Source: CBDHFQ01 sp965262565
GTDB lineage: Bacteria > Bacteroidota > Bacteroidia > J057
Direction: 5' to 3'
DNA length: 64,000 bases
NCBI GenBank assembly: GCA_965262565.1
Contig: CBDHFQ010000007.1
Coordinates: 1-64,000 of the forward strand
Shown: one piece after another, positions 51,162 to 60,136 of the stretch
Layout of the letters: the number at the start of each line of letters is the position of its first letter
Position numbering within the stretch: position 1 is the stretch's first letter
Position numbers and translations under genes: made by a program
Notes under the pieces: model-generated
Told to the model about the DNA's origin: nothing
Databases searched by the model: none
The model's input: only the letters and a program-made list of their open reading frames with translations

Positions 51162-52544
51162 ATGCCAACTTTTATACATATGATTGCTTCCTTTTTGAAA
51201 GATTCTGTCAAGTGGACAGATACTATTCTCATTCCGCTATCCGCCTGTACGTTCGCACTCTTATCCTATAGCCAGTTTTCCTTCCTACCTTCCCCCTTTC
51301 CTTTATCCCAACAGCAAGATAAGGCAGCACTTATGAGTGCATACTTCGAAGAGGTGGAACAATTGCTGTTGGAAGATGGGGGCACTTTATGGGGAGCTTC
51401 TTTATGGGGGGCGGTGATCATCGTTAATCCCAAAGACAGAACGTTTTATGCCAATGAAAACAATGCCCTTTCTTCCTTTAAGCAGGTGGGAAACATCTAT
51501 ACGGGAACGCTTCCAGATCATATTCCCATATCTAATACCGCTTTTGAGTGGGAAGGCAAACGATGGAGCATGATCATGGAACCCTTGCCGGAGAAGGACA
51601 TCGACAGACATCATTTGATGATTCATGAGCTGTTTCATCAGGCACAACCCGCCCTGGGATTTGACAGCCTGCAAGAGCTATCTACGGCACATCTGGAAAC
51701 GAAAGAAGCCAGAATCTTCCTCAAACTGGAGATGGAAGCCCTCAAAAAAGCCCTAACAGATGCCTCTCATCGTGATTCCCATCTTCAACACGCATTTAGC
51801 TTTCGACTCCTCCGATATGAACAACCAGCAGCTCGAAACGGGGAAAATGCCTTAGAAATCAATGAAGGAATATGTGAATATACGGCCCTGATGTTAAGTG
51901 GAAGAAACAAGCAGGAATCCATCGCCCATTTAGGGGAGCGCATTGATCAGTTCTATCTGGAGCCTTCCTATTTGAGAAGCTTTGCCTATATCATGGTGCC
52001 TGTGTACGGATATATGTTGTCTTGGAGCCATCCCCATTGGCACAAACTCACAAATTCCCACACCGACCTTACCCATTTGTTTATGGAACAATTTGGCATC
52101 ACTCTGGACTCCATCAATGCAACCTATCTCTCTCAGCGGCAGAATTATGATTATGCCCGAATATTAGACCAGGAAACCCAACGTGCACAAGAGATAGCCA
52201 ACAACATCACTCACTACAGGAACTTATTGGTTGAAGGGCCTGTGTTAGCTCTCCCTTTTAGGCAGATGAACATGTCTTTCGATTACACAAAAGCGCTCTC
52301 CCTGGAGAATGAAGGAACCGTTTATCCAACTATACAGATTACGGATCAATGGGGAATACTCCAGGTAGAAAAAGGCGCTTTAATCGATCCTCAATGGAGC
52401 AAAGCGGTAGTTTCTGTCCCAATGAGCATACAAGCTGACTCAGTTAAAGGGGAGGGTTGGTCATTAGCGCTCACTCATGGATGGGAAGTGGTTCAAAAAG
52501 GGAGTAATTATGAATTGGTGCCAATGATCCAGGAAGAAAAATAA
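51162..52544 (+). CDS. Putative secreted zincin-like protein
   Basis: The 460-residue protein has a hydrophobic N-terminal segment (about 18-40) that can serve as a signal. Around residue 160 it carries HHLMIHELFHQAQPALGF, in which HELFH is an HExxH zinc motif, and about 80 residues later NEGICEYTALMLSGRN, where a Glu could be the third ligand, as in gluzincins. No named family is recognised. The C-terminal about 120 residues are beta-rich (FRQMNMSFDYTKALSL, YPTIQITDQWGILQV). Codon use and composition match neighbours. A peptidase role is inferred from motif and spacing only. Confidence 0.65.
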   Translation: MPTFIHMIASFLKDSVKWTDTILIPLSACTFALLSYSQFSFLPSPFPLSQQQDKAALMSAYFEEVEQLLLEDGGTLWGASLWGAVIIVNPKDRTFYANENNALSSFKQVGNIYTGTLPDHIPISNTAFEWEGKRWSMIMEPLPEKDIDRHHLMIHELFHQAQPALGFDSLQELSTAHLETKEARIFLKLEMEALKKALTDASHRDSHLQHAFSFRLLRYEQPAARNGENALEINEGICEYTALMLSGRNKQESIAHLGERIDQFYLEPSYLRSFAYIMVPVYGYMLSWSHPHWHKLTNSHTDLTHLFMEQFGITLDSINATYLSQRQNYDYARILDQETQRAQEIANNITHYRNLLVEGPVLALPFRQMNMSFDYTKALSLENEGTVYPTIQITDQWGILQVEKGALIDPQWSKAVVSVPMSIQADSVKGEGWSLALTHGWEVVQKGSNYELVPMIQEEK

Positions 52545-52613
52545 AAGGCCGGGAACGATGAAGTTACCCGGCTCATGAAAACACTTAAACACCTGCTAAA
52601 CTACAATTTTCAC

Positions 52614-54416
52614 TTACTTTTTAACTATTTTTTGGTTGGCGATCCTGTTTCCCATGTGCAGTTGGATATGGTACATACCTGCAGGCACCTCTACTCCATT
52701 TCCATCTACCCCTTTCCAATCAATTGAATGCCTCCCTTTCGTTGCTGCGCTCGAAGTTTGGTAGATGAGTTGACCGTTCATGTTAAACACCTTCATTTCT
52801 ACAGTTACTTCCTCTTCCAACAAGAATTCAATATGAGTTTGATCTTTAAAAGGATTGGGATACACGTCTATGTTTTCCGCCATCCCTAAAGGCTGGCTCA
52901 GAGATGCCATTTGTTGATGTTCTGCTTTTTGGGTTCGTTGACGTACATCGGGAACCTGAGCGGCCTGATTACTCGACATGCCGATAATTACCTCTCCCAC
53001 AGGCGCATCCAGAGTTATCTCTTTATTGATCAATACCGACTCATTGTAATATCCTTTTGCAATGCTGACCATTCCCCCTTCTGTCGCCTGATCGGCACCA
53101 TCTTGTACCTTCACAAAGGGTCTATGAATCTGACCGTTGGGAGCATTAGGACTTGATGTCCCATCCACATAGATCATCTCAGTTGTATAGAAGTTGTCAA
53201 GCGCATCCACGAAATTGTTGTCCTTAAACCCATAGCCAACAGAGGGAGCAAAATCACCCACAAGCTGACAATGCACTCCTATGGCCAATCTGGAAGCATG
53301 AATGGTGACAGGACCTCCAGTGTATGTTTCAAAATAGGCGGCAAGCTTAAATACGTCGGATGGGTGAGTATTACTTACACTTATGTCATAAAGAATAAAT
53401 CGCTCTTTATCTGGCTGCGATACCCTAAATCTCAGGTTATTCTTCACTAAGGGGTAAGTTTCCCTTTGGAGAGAATAATTTAGCGGTAAGGTTGCATAAC
53501 TGAAAATATCTGCCTGGATAGATTGAGCTTTGATCAATGAGTTATCCGGATTGACGCCAATGGCGAAATATTCTTGTTGATTTACCCCTGGCTTATTTCC
53601 CGTGCCGTTGGGTAACATATCCATAATGGCATATCCCGGTCTTGTCTCTTCCCAGTGATCCGCTAATGCTCCACTCCTACCATACTTTTTAATATCCACC
53701 CATTCAGAATAATCAATGGCATTTAACCCATCGATCAGATATTGATCCTCTGGTCCTGGATGCACAATAGTACCATCTTCATTAGAAGGCGGAACGTTAA
53801 ACTCTATTACATCAAAGCCTTCAAGAATCTTCATATAGCTATGCCAGGAAGTTACTAAAGCGCCGTTGGGAGCGATCCACCCAGCCATCAGGGCTTGATC
53901 CCCATCTGTCAGCCTTCCTACAGCTGCTTGAAAAGGATATTCATGAGCGGGATTTCCCTCTTTGGAGGCAGCAGCTGTTTTAACATGTGAAACAGCAGAT
54001 TCCCGGGATGCTTTCGCTACGGTACGAGATCTGGAGGAAGTAATTCCCAACGAACGAACTTCTACCACCACTTCCTTAACCGATGCCTGATATACAGATA
54101 AACGAAGCTCATTTCCATTGAAGTAGGCTGAGGTGTGGTTCCAATGTACCAGCGCCAATGAATCCAGGTGTTGAACGGCTCCATCTTTTCCTTCCAGTAC
54201 CAGATAACTTCCATCGTTTAATGTTATGTCTCCAAAGTAAAGCCTCAATGAACGAGTGTCAGGATGTTGGAAAGCGGCCACTTCTACCAGCATTCCCGCC
54301 ACCACAGAATCGAGGGATCTATATTGGAAGGAGGTAGGAATCATTCGCTGAGCATAAGACATTTGAATCGCCATCCCAAGTGCCAAGAACCAACTTATAT
54401 GTTTATTCAATTTCAT
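52614..54416 (-). CDS. T9SS-secreted protein with degenerate trypsin-like region
   Basis: Starting at the ATG for MKLNKHISWFLALGMAIQMSYAQ (the upstream 20 residues are excluded), the 600-residue product has a signal peptide and a C-terminal type A sorting domain: IDVYPNPFKDQTHIEFLLEE and GVEVPAGMYHIQLHMGN. The central part includes HEYPFQAAVGRL, MAGWIAPNGALVTSWHSYM and FNVPPSNEDG, an arrangement like the strand-loop around the active His of secreted trypsin-like proteases (A/S-G-x-I-A-P-N), but the catalytic residues and GDSG motif are not visible. It may be an inactive protease homologue or an adhesin. The other secreted gene is 38 bases upstream on the same strand. Confidence 0.85.
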   Translation of the reverse strand: MKLNKHISWFLALGMAIQMSYAQRMIPTSFQYRSLDSVVAGMLVEVAAFQHPDTRSLRLYFGDITLNDGSYLVLEGKDGAVQHLDSLALVHWNHTSAYFNGNELRLSVYQASVKEVVVEVRSLGITSSRSRTVAKASRESAVSHVKTAAASKEGNPAHEYPFQAAVGRLTDGDQALMAGWIAPNGALVTSWHSYMKILEGFDVIEFNVPPSNEDGTIVHPGPEDQYLIDGLNAIDYSEWVDIKKYGRSGALADHWEETRPGYAIMDMLPNGTGNKPGVNQQEYFAIGVNPDNSLIKAQSIQADIFSYATLPLNYSLQRETYPLVKNNLRFRVSQPDKERFILYDISVSNTHPSDVFKLAAYFETYTGGPVTIHASRLAIGVHCQLVGDFAPSVGYGFKDNNFVDALDNFYTTEMIYVDGTSSPNAPNGQIHRPFVKVQDGADQATEGGMVSIAKGYYNESVLINKEITLDAPVGEVIIGMSSNQAAQVPDVRQRTQKAEHQQMASLSQPLGMAENIDVYPNPFKDQTHIEFLLEEEVTVEMKVFNMNGQLIYQTSSAATKGRHSIDWKGVDGNGVEVPAGMYHIQLHMGNRIANQKIVKK

Positions 54417-54453
54417 GGAGTTAATTGTTAATAATGGGACCATTTGACATTGA

Positions 54454-55770
54454 TTATTGTAAACTGACCAAGACAAGGACTAATCCTGTCCCTTCCTCTA
54501 AGCCTGTCATCGCCTTCCCAATAATCGCTCCTTTAGCTGATTCATGATCAGACACCTTCATGGCATGCCCCGGAATATTCGAAGTCGTTAATAAATCTCC
54601 AGGATGAATTTCTCCGAAGCTGGCATCTACTTTCACATACACTCTTCCGGCTAAAGCCACAGGATGTGTTCCATGTGCCATCGTTCCTTCCTGTCCCATA
54701 ATCATTCCCGCCTGTACTTCTCCTGCGCCGCTGATAATGCCTGCCACTTTAGTATCATACGCCTGATGAGCAATCATTAATGAGCCTGCATGTTCAGGAT
54801 CTATACTTACCACACTTCCAGGAGTTAATTCTGCTTCATCTCTCACCTCAAAAGGTTCAGCCAGATCTGCTCCTCCGGTAATTTGTAATACCTTCGTTTT
54901 CGTTTTTCCATTTACATGTAACGTACTGGAAGGGGTAACAACACCAATCCCAACATTTCCCGCAGGCGTAATGACCATGCTCGCATCAGCAGAACTGTTC
55001 GTATTCGTAAATATCAATTTTCCGGCACCAGCTAACCAGGACGAATTAGCTACCCCTATCCCCCAGCTAGCACCATTATTTCCAGGATTGATCAGTTTCA
55101 ATTGCATATCTTCTGAACCTACATTCAGGCGAGCCTCATTGGTACTCGTCCCAATTCTCACTTTACCTCCCCCATTCACCATAGAAATATCATGGCCTGA
55201 CAAATGATGGAAGTAATAATCCTGATTACTCTCCATCTGATTCCCATCAAATCGAACCACATGATGGCTTCCTCCTAATTTGGATTGAATCGTGAGTGAA
55301 CCTTTATTTAAAGAACTTCCCGTTGTTTGGATATTTCCTCCGTAGATGTTGAATTCAATCGGATTGTCCAGCGAATGCCCCGCTCTGAAAATCGTGGAGG
55401 TAAATTCAAATAACTTTGTCGTGCCAACCTTTAATCTAAGGGTTCCTTCATTGACCAACGACCATTTGGTAGAGGAACCGCCATCATTTATTCTGAGCAA
55501 TTCTAAGCCTGCATCGTGATCCTCTATCTGACTTCCTCCTATAGAAGTAATTCTTAATAGATTATCTCCCGACTGATAAACTTCTAATTTACGTGCAGGA
55601 TTATCGGTCCCAATTCCAATCTTACTGGAAGTAACATATAATCCATTAGGATAAGTATACCATTGGTGAGCACCATCCTGATATCCATCTCCCACCCCAA
55701 ATTGAGCGAAGGTGGCTAAAGGTCCCAACAAGGCTACCGTCATCATGATTAATACATTTTTCGTTTTCAT
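54454..55770 (-). CDS. Secreted fibre-like protein
   Basis: The chosen ATG gives MKTKNVLIMMTVALLGPLAT as a signal peptide; the frame is open 48 residues upstream but without sense. The 439-residue product contains short beta-rich repeats with phrases such as YVTSSKIGIGTDNPARKLEV, KVRIGTSTNEARLNVG and GNVGIGVVTPSSTLHVNGK, then a C-terminal domain with GRVYVKVDASFGEIHPGDLL and GLVLVLVSLQ. The GIGT-x-x-P-x-x-xL pattern is known from tail-fibre-like and other Bacteroidota surface proteins. No T9SS sorting domain is seen, and function is unknown. It is probably cotranscribed with the T9SS protein gene downstream. Confidence 0.82.
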   Translation of the reverse strand: MKTKNVLIMMTVALLGPLATFAQFGVGDGYQDGAHQWYTYPNGLYVTSSKIGIGTDNPARKLEVYQSGDNLLRITSIGGSQIEDHDAGLELLRINDGGSSTKWSLVNEGTLRLKVGTTKLFEFTSTIFRAGHSLDNPIEFNIYGGNIQTTGSSLNKGSLTIQSKLGGSHHVVRFDGNQMESNQDYYFHHLSGHDISMVNGGGKVRIGTSTNEARLNVGSEDMQLKLINPGNNGASWGIGVANSSWLAGAGKLIFTNTNSSADASMVITPAGNVGIGVVTPSSTLHVNGKTKTKVLQITGGADLAEPFEVRDEAELTPGSVVSIDPEHAGSLMIAHQAYDTKVAGIISGAGEVQAGMIMGQEGTMAHGTHPVALAGRVYVKVDASFGEIHPGDLLTTSNIPGHAMKVSDHESAKGAIIGKAMTGLEEGTGLVLVLVSLQ

Positions 55771-56060
55771 TTTTTCTGTTGTTAACGTGGTTAATCTGTT
55801 ATTGAATGAAAGCGAAGGTAGGAGGGATATCATGGGGGACATTGACACAATTCGCCCAGATAATACCACAATTATTACCCTGAAAACGAGGAAAATGGCG
55901 ATATAATCATTCATTCACCCAACGATTAGCACAGATTTCACTTTCTTTAACACCTATTTCCCTTTTTTCATTCTGCCTATTTTTTATCATATTCAATTAT
56001 TCGAAATTTCCTGTAAAACAGGATCATCATTCAACCCGAGAACCCAAAAAAACTGACCCT

Positions 56061-58595
56061 ATGTCCGTTTCGCGATTGACACATATCACTCCTATTGGCG
56101 TGGAGCAAATGGGGGCGCTAGCTGATAGCCTTTCAGATCCCGACGTATTACGACTGGAAAACCTGGATACTGACCTCCGACCTCCGACAGAAGCGCTACA
56201 ATTTTCTCAACAGGCTGTCATGGAAGATGATGCGAATAGTTATCTTCCCTTTTTAGGCTTGGAGGTAACGAGAAAAGCCGCCACGCATCTGGTCGCCCAA
56301 CAGTCCGGTCAATCTTATGACTGGAAAACGGAAAGTCTTATTTCAGCAGGGGGATTATCGGGCATTCTGAATGTGTTATTGGCTACCTTGGAAGAAGGTG
56401 ATGAAGTACTGATGACAGATCCTACCTATGTGGGCCTGATCAACAGAGTGCGATTAGCAGGAGGAGTTCCTCGTTATGTGTCTTTACTGGAAACGGAAGA
56501 TGGGTGGCGATTAGATACAGACCAATTGCAACTACTTGACAAATCTTCCATTAAATTAGCCCTGATCATGAGCCCCTCTATGCCTACGGGTGCGGTTCTC
56601 AATGAACAAGAGTGGCAAGCTATCACTGATTTCTGTTTGGAGGCCGATGCCTGGTTATTATACGATGCTGCAATGGAGCGAATTTTATTTGATGGCAGAA
56701 AAGTGATTCATCCTGCTTCTTTTCCCGGCATGCGCGAGAAAGTAATCACAGTAGGTGCCGCGTCTAAGGAATATCGAATGATTGGGTGGCGCGTAGGATG
56801 GATCGTGGGTCCGGCAGAGATTATCGCAGATGTGGCAAGCGTGAGTATCTCCAATGTCGTTTGCCAAACGGGGATTGCGATGGGCGCAGTAGCGAAAGCC
56901 ATACATGCTGAAGATGATGGAATTAGGACTTCTTCGAATATGTGGCAGGAAAGAAGAGATGTGATGATGGAGGAATTAAGTGCGTATAAATTGATTAATC
57001 CCCATGGAGGTTGGTCCTTATTATGGGATGTATCGCCCCTGGGATTGACCGGATCGGAAGCTTCGAAGATATTATTGGAAAAAGGGAACATTGCCGCCAC
57101 GCCTATGATCCATTGGGGAACCGAACGAACGAAGCATTTTATCAGATTGGTGTATTCCAATGAACCTGTGGAAAGATTGAAAGGAATAGGCGCAAGAGTA
57201 AAAGAAGCATTTAGCGTCTTAGTATGTTTGTTGGCTTTTGGGGTGGGGTTCGTGCCAATGAGCCATAGCCAGACCCATCGGCCCAACATTGTGCTGATCA
57301 ATATAGACGACATGGGATGGAGGGATGTGGGATTTATGGGGAGTGAATATTATGAAACCCCTCATTTAGATGCTTTGGCGAAGGAAGGAATGGTATTTTC
57401 TCAGGGATATGCCTCTGCTGCCAATTGCGCTCCCAGCCGAGCTTCGCTGATGACGGGAAAGTGGACGCCCAGACATGGCATTTATACCGTAGCCTCCTCT
57501 GAAAGAGGTCAAGCTTCCGAACGCAAACTCATCCCCATCAAAAATACCATCACCTTAACTTATGACCACAAAACGATCGCAGAAATATTGGCCGGTTTTG
57601 GATATGTTACCTGCCATGCGGGCAAATGGCATTTAAGTGAAGATCCATTGATGAGAGGATTCGATGTGAACATAGGGGGAAATCACGCAGGAAATCCGGG
57701 GAGTTATACCTTTCCTTATCGAAATGTCCCATTGGGTTCCTCTAATGACGAATATCTGACAGATTTAATTATGTCTAAGGTCATTGACTTCGTGGAAGCT
57801 GCTGAATCGCCTTTCTTCCTGTATTATTCTCCCTATGCAGTGCACACTCCTATTCAAGGCATAGATTCCTTGCGATCGAATTATGAAGGGAAAGCTGCCT
57901 GGGAAGGTCAGTCTCATATAGATTATGCTACGATGGTGGAAAACCTGGATCGAAACATTGGCCTCCTGATCGCTACCCTCAAAGAGAAAGAATTAATGGA
58001 CAATACCTTTCTCATATTCACTTCAGACAATGGAGGGGTATATGGCATCACTGAACAACGACCCCTCAGAGCTGGTAAGGGCAGCTATTATGAAGGTGGC
58101 ATCAGAGTTCCCTTTTTCTTTGTTTGGGCCGACCACATTGATCCGAATACTCAAAACGAAACGCCTATCACCAACCTGGATATTTTTCCTACCATCCTCG
58201 AAGTAGCGAAGATTGGCGATTGGCGATATATTCACGATGGAGATAATTTGCTTCCACTATTAACAGGAAAAGGCAGCTTACCCACACGACCGCTATACTG
58301 GCATTTTCCCATTTATTTGCAGGCCTATGATGTGAATTACAATCAAAGCAGAGATCCTTTATTCAGAACACGTCCTGGCTCAGTGATTCGATATGGCCCA
58401 TGGAAATTGCATCATTATTTTGAGGATGATGGGATTGAATTATACGATTTATCGAAGGATATAGGGGAACATACCAATGTGGCTGATGCCCATCCCGACA
58501 AGGTGAAGGAATTATATAGCAGGTTGGACAGATGGAGAACACGTACAGGAGCGCCGATTCCCATCAAGCAAAATCCCCAATATAGAGGTAATTGA
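56061..58595 (+). CDS. Fused PLP aminotransferase and sulfatase
   Basis: The 844-residue frame has two halves. Residues 1 to about 385 are a class I/II aminotransferase, with NSYLPFLGLEVTRKAA, MSPSMPTGAVLNEQEW and the PLP lysine Lys236 in VGAASKEYRMIGWRVGW. Residues about 388-408 (FSVLVCLLAFGVGFVPMSHS) read as a secretion signal lacking its own start. From 410 it is a sulfatase, with metal ligands in NIVLINIDDMGW and the formylglycine motif CAPSRASLMTG (Cys456), then LIFTSDNGGVYG and WKLHHY. A cytosolic PLP enzyme and an exported sulfatase normally are separate; an in-frame deletion of a stop, intergenic DNA and the sulfatase start is the simplest account. No internal ATG precedes the signal. 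Confidence 0.9.
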   Translation: MSVSRLTHITPIGVEQMGALADSLSDPDVLRLENLDTDLRPPTEALQFSQQAVMEDDANSYLPFLGLEVTRKAATHLVAQQSGQSYDWKTESLISAGGLSGILNVLLATLEEGDEVLMTDPTYVGLINRVRLAGGVPRYVSLLETEDGWRLDTDQLQLLDKSSIKLALIMSPSMPTGAVLNEQEWQAITDFCLEADAWLLYDAAMERILFDGRKVIHPASFPGMREKVITVGAASKEYRMIGWRVGWIVGPAEIIADVASVSISNVVCQTGIAMGAVAKAIHAEDDGIRTSSNMWQERRDVMMEELSAYKLINPHGGWSLLWDVSPLGLTGSEASKILLEKGNIAATPMIHWGTERTKHFIRLVYSNEPVERLKGIGARVKEAFSVLVCLLAFGVGFVPMSHSQTHRPNIVLINIDDMGWRDVGFMGSEYYETPHLDALAKEGMVFSQGYASAANCAPSRASLMTGKWTPRHGIYTVASSERGQASERKLIPIKNTITLTYDHKTIAEILAGFGYVTCHAGKWHLSEDPLMRGFDVNIGGNHAGNPGSYTFPYRNVPLGSSNDEYLTDLIMSKVIDFVEAAESPFFLYYSPYAVHTPIQGIDSLRSNYEGKAAWEGQSHIDYATMVENLDRNIGLLIATLKEKELMDNTFLIFTSDNGGVYGITEQRPLRAGKGSYYEGGIRVPFFFVWADHIDPNTQNETPITNLDIFPTILEVAKIGDWRYIHDGDNLLPLLTGKGSLPTRPLYWHFPIYLQAYDVNYNQSRDPLFRTRPGSVIRYGPWKLHHYFEDDGIELYDLSKDIGEHTNVADAHPDKVKELYSRLDRWRTRTGAPIPIKQNPQYRGN

Positions 58596-58905
58596 TAGCG
58601 TATAGCGACTTCCTTTGAATCATTGGATAGATTGTTCCAATAGCTATCGAATATGTAGCGCAGAATATGTTGGAGATCGAGTATGAAGCAGCATTTGAGG
58701 TAGTGATGCTCTTGTTTAATTCCTTCGGTTTTGTTGATCCTATCGAAGCGAAAGCGTTATTGGCACAAATCTCCAAGGCATTCGTCAACAGATATTGCCC
58801 ACATGATCGCTGATTTACCTTTGCGTATCGTTCAAGTGTATGGGAGGTGGGATGGAAAGTCATTTGATTAGGATTCGCGGAGGAGGGTGTGATGTTGGAA
58901 CGTGT
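58596..58905. other. 310-base intergenic region without a supported gene
   Basis: Only short frames are present: one plus-strand frame of 48 codons from 58667 (MLEIEYEAAFEVVMLLFNSF and following) ends at a TGA at 58811, and one minus-strand 99-codon frame (58564-58863) runs into the sulfatase gene. Neither matches a family I recognise. The plus-strand one has protein-like composition and could be a remnant. Confidence 0.5.
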
Positions 58906-59619
58906 TTAAACATCTTCCCCTAATTCCCGAAGACGTGCTTTAAGTTGTTCAATTTCTGCCAAGGCTGCATCTTTTTCTTCAATCGCAGTATTTCTTTCTT
59001 CAATAGCTACCTCTTTTTCCTCGATAGCTGCTTGTCTTTCGGTTTTCACTTCATCAAACGTTTGAAATCTGGTTCCGTCTTGATACCTGGCAGTCAACCC
59101 ATCTTCCTCAACGGAAAAATGTACCCCTAATGTGGGACTGGTCCACCGCTCTCCATCAAAGTTGTCCTCAACAAGTTTATCCTCTTTCTTCACATAGGCG
59201 ACAATATGATTCTGTTCTGGATCGAGGATAATAAATTCTTCCACCCCATATTTTTCATAGAATGCTCGTTTCTTTTTCATCTCAGCATAAGTATTGGAAG
59301 GGGAAAAGATGTCAAATACCACTTTAGGCGGAATCCCTTCTTCCAACCATTGTTTATAAGAACCTCTGTATCCGTCAGGTCTACCAAAAACCAATAATAC
59401 ATCAGGGGCTATTCGGGTTTTCGGATCTCCTTCTACAGGATACCACAGTAAATCAGTCGCCACAAACACTTCATCGTAATTATATAATCCGCGAAGATTG
59501 TTGTATAACATAATGATCCAAAGTGCCTGAAGAGTATTATCAGCCATAGGTTGTCCATCAGAATCGGGGTACTCGATCACTTGAGAGAATACGCGTTTTT
59601 TATGTTCCCACACTTGCAT
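58906..59619 (-). CDS. Uma2 family endonuclease-like protein with C-terminal coiled coil
   Basis: The start at 59619 (MQVWEHKKRVFSQVIEYPDS) is preceded seven bases upstream by AAAGGAG, an unusually clear ribosome site for this window; the frame is open 29 codons further but without sense. The 237-residue protein has the Uma2 PD-(D/E)XK-like core: RIAPDVLLVFGRPDGYRG with the conserved Asp, PPKVVFDIFSPSNTYAEMKK (Asp in place of the usual Glu in VxEIxSP), KRAFYEKYGVEEFIILDPEQ. The last about 50 residues are a charged coiled coil built from AIEEKEVAIEERNTAIEEKD. Uma2 proteins are abundant and poorly understood; the FDIFSPS change could affect metal binding. It lies beside the CHAT-TPR locus. Confidence 0.9.
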   Translation of the reverse strand: MQVWEHKKRVFSQVIEYPDSDGQPMADNTLQALWIIMLYNNLRGLYNYDEVFVATDLLWYPVEGDPKTRIAPDVLLVFGRPDGYRGSYKQWLEEGIPPKVVFDIFSPSNTYAEMKKKRAFYEKYGVEEFIILDPEQNHIVAYVKKEDKLVEDNFDGERWTSPTLGVHFSVEEDGLTARYQDGTRFQTFDEVKTERQAAIEEKEVAIEERNTAIEEKDAALAEIEQLKARLRELGEDV

Positions 59620-59707
59620 AGATCTCCTTTTCCTATAAAGATACCTATTTGTTAAAGCTATGCCAAAATGTAGGATTGAAATAAAAGGAGAGAATCTAAG
59701 TCGCACA

Positions 59708-60136
59708 CTAAGCAGCCATTAAGCTCTTCATATAAATCACGACCAATATTCCCAACGCCAGCAAAAAACATATAGCTGAAGCAGCCAGCCGGACTAATTT
59801 TTTCTTAACAATTTTCTTATGCATCGATTTAATCGATTCTGCTGAATCTTTATTAGCTCCATAAGGCATGGGATAGAAGACCATAAAGCAGCCTAACAAA
59901 GCAGCCAACCACAATCCCACTAATAGGGTAAGCAGGGAAAAAGAGGCCTCTTTCAGCAATTCTTTATCCGTACTTAAAAATATGGTTAAGGAAATAGAAA
60001 TCATGCCCGACAGGAACTTCGCCGCTGCTTCCAGGCGTTCAGGTTCTTGCTGTTCAGTGCTCCGAAGGTACTCATGCCAGGATGAGTCTTCCTCAGTCGC
60101 TTTTGTACCGGATAGAGTCTCGGGTTCTTCAGCCAT
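59708..60136 (-). CDS. Small membrane protein coupled to the CHAT-NTPase-TPR gene
   Basis: The 142-residue protein has an acidic, disordered N-terminus of about 35 residues (MAEEPETLSGTKATEEDSSW), then three hydrophobic segments: FLSGMISISLTIFLS, SFSLLTLLVGLWLAALLGCF and LAASAICFLLALGILVVIYM, with a basic stretch MHKKIVKKKLVR between the last two. Its first eight bases overlap the end of the TPR gene, so translation is coupled and a joint function is likely. No family is recognised. It could be a membrane effector or the membrane anchor of the system; both are inference. Confidence 0.8.
   Translation of the reverse strand: MAEEPETLSGTKATEEDSSWHEYLRSTEQQEPERLEAAAKFLSGMISISLTIFLSTDKELLKEASFSLLTLLVGLWLAALLGCFMVFYPMPYGANKDSAESIKSMHKKIVKKKLVRLAASAICFLLALGILVVIYMKSLMAA

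Noticed and set aside
58564..58863. 99-codon minus-strand frame
   Set aside because: Overlaps the end of the sulfatase gene, has no motif, and codon pattern looks random.
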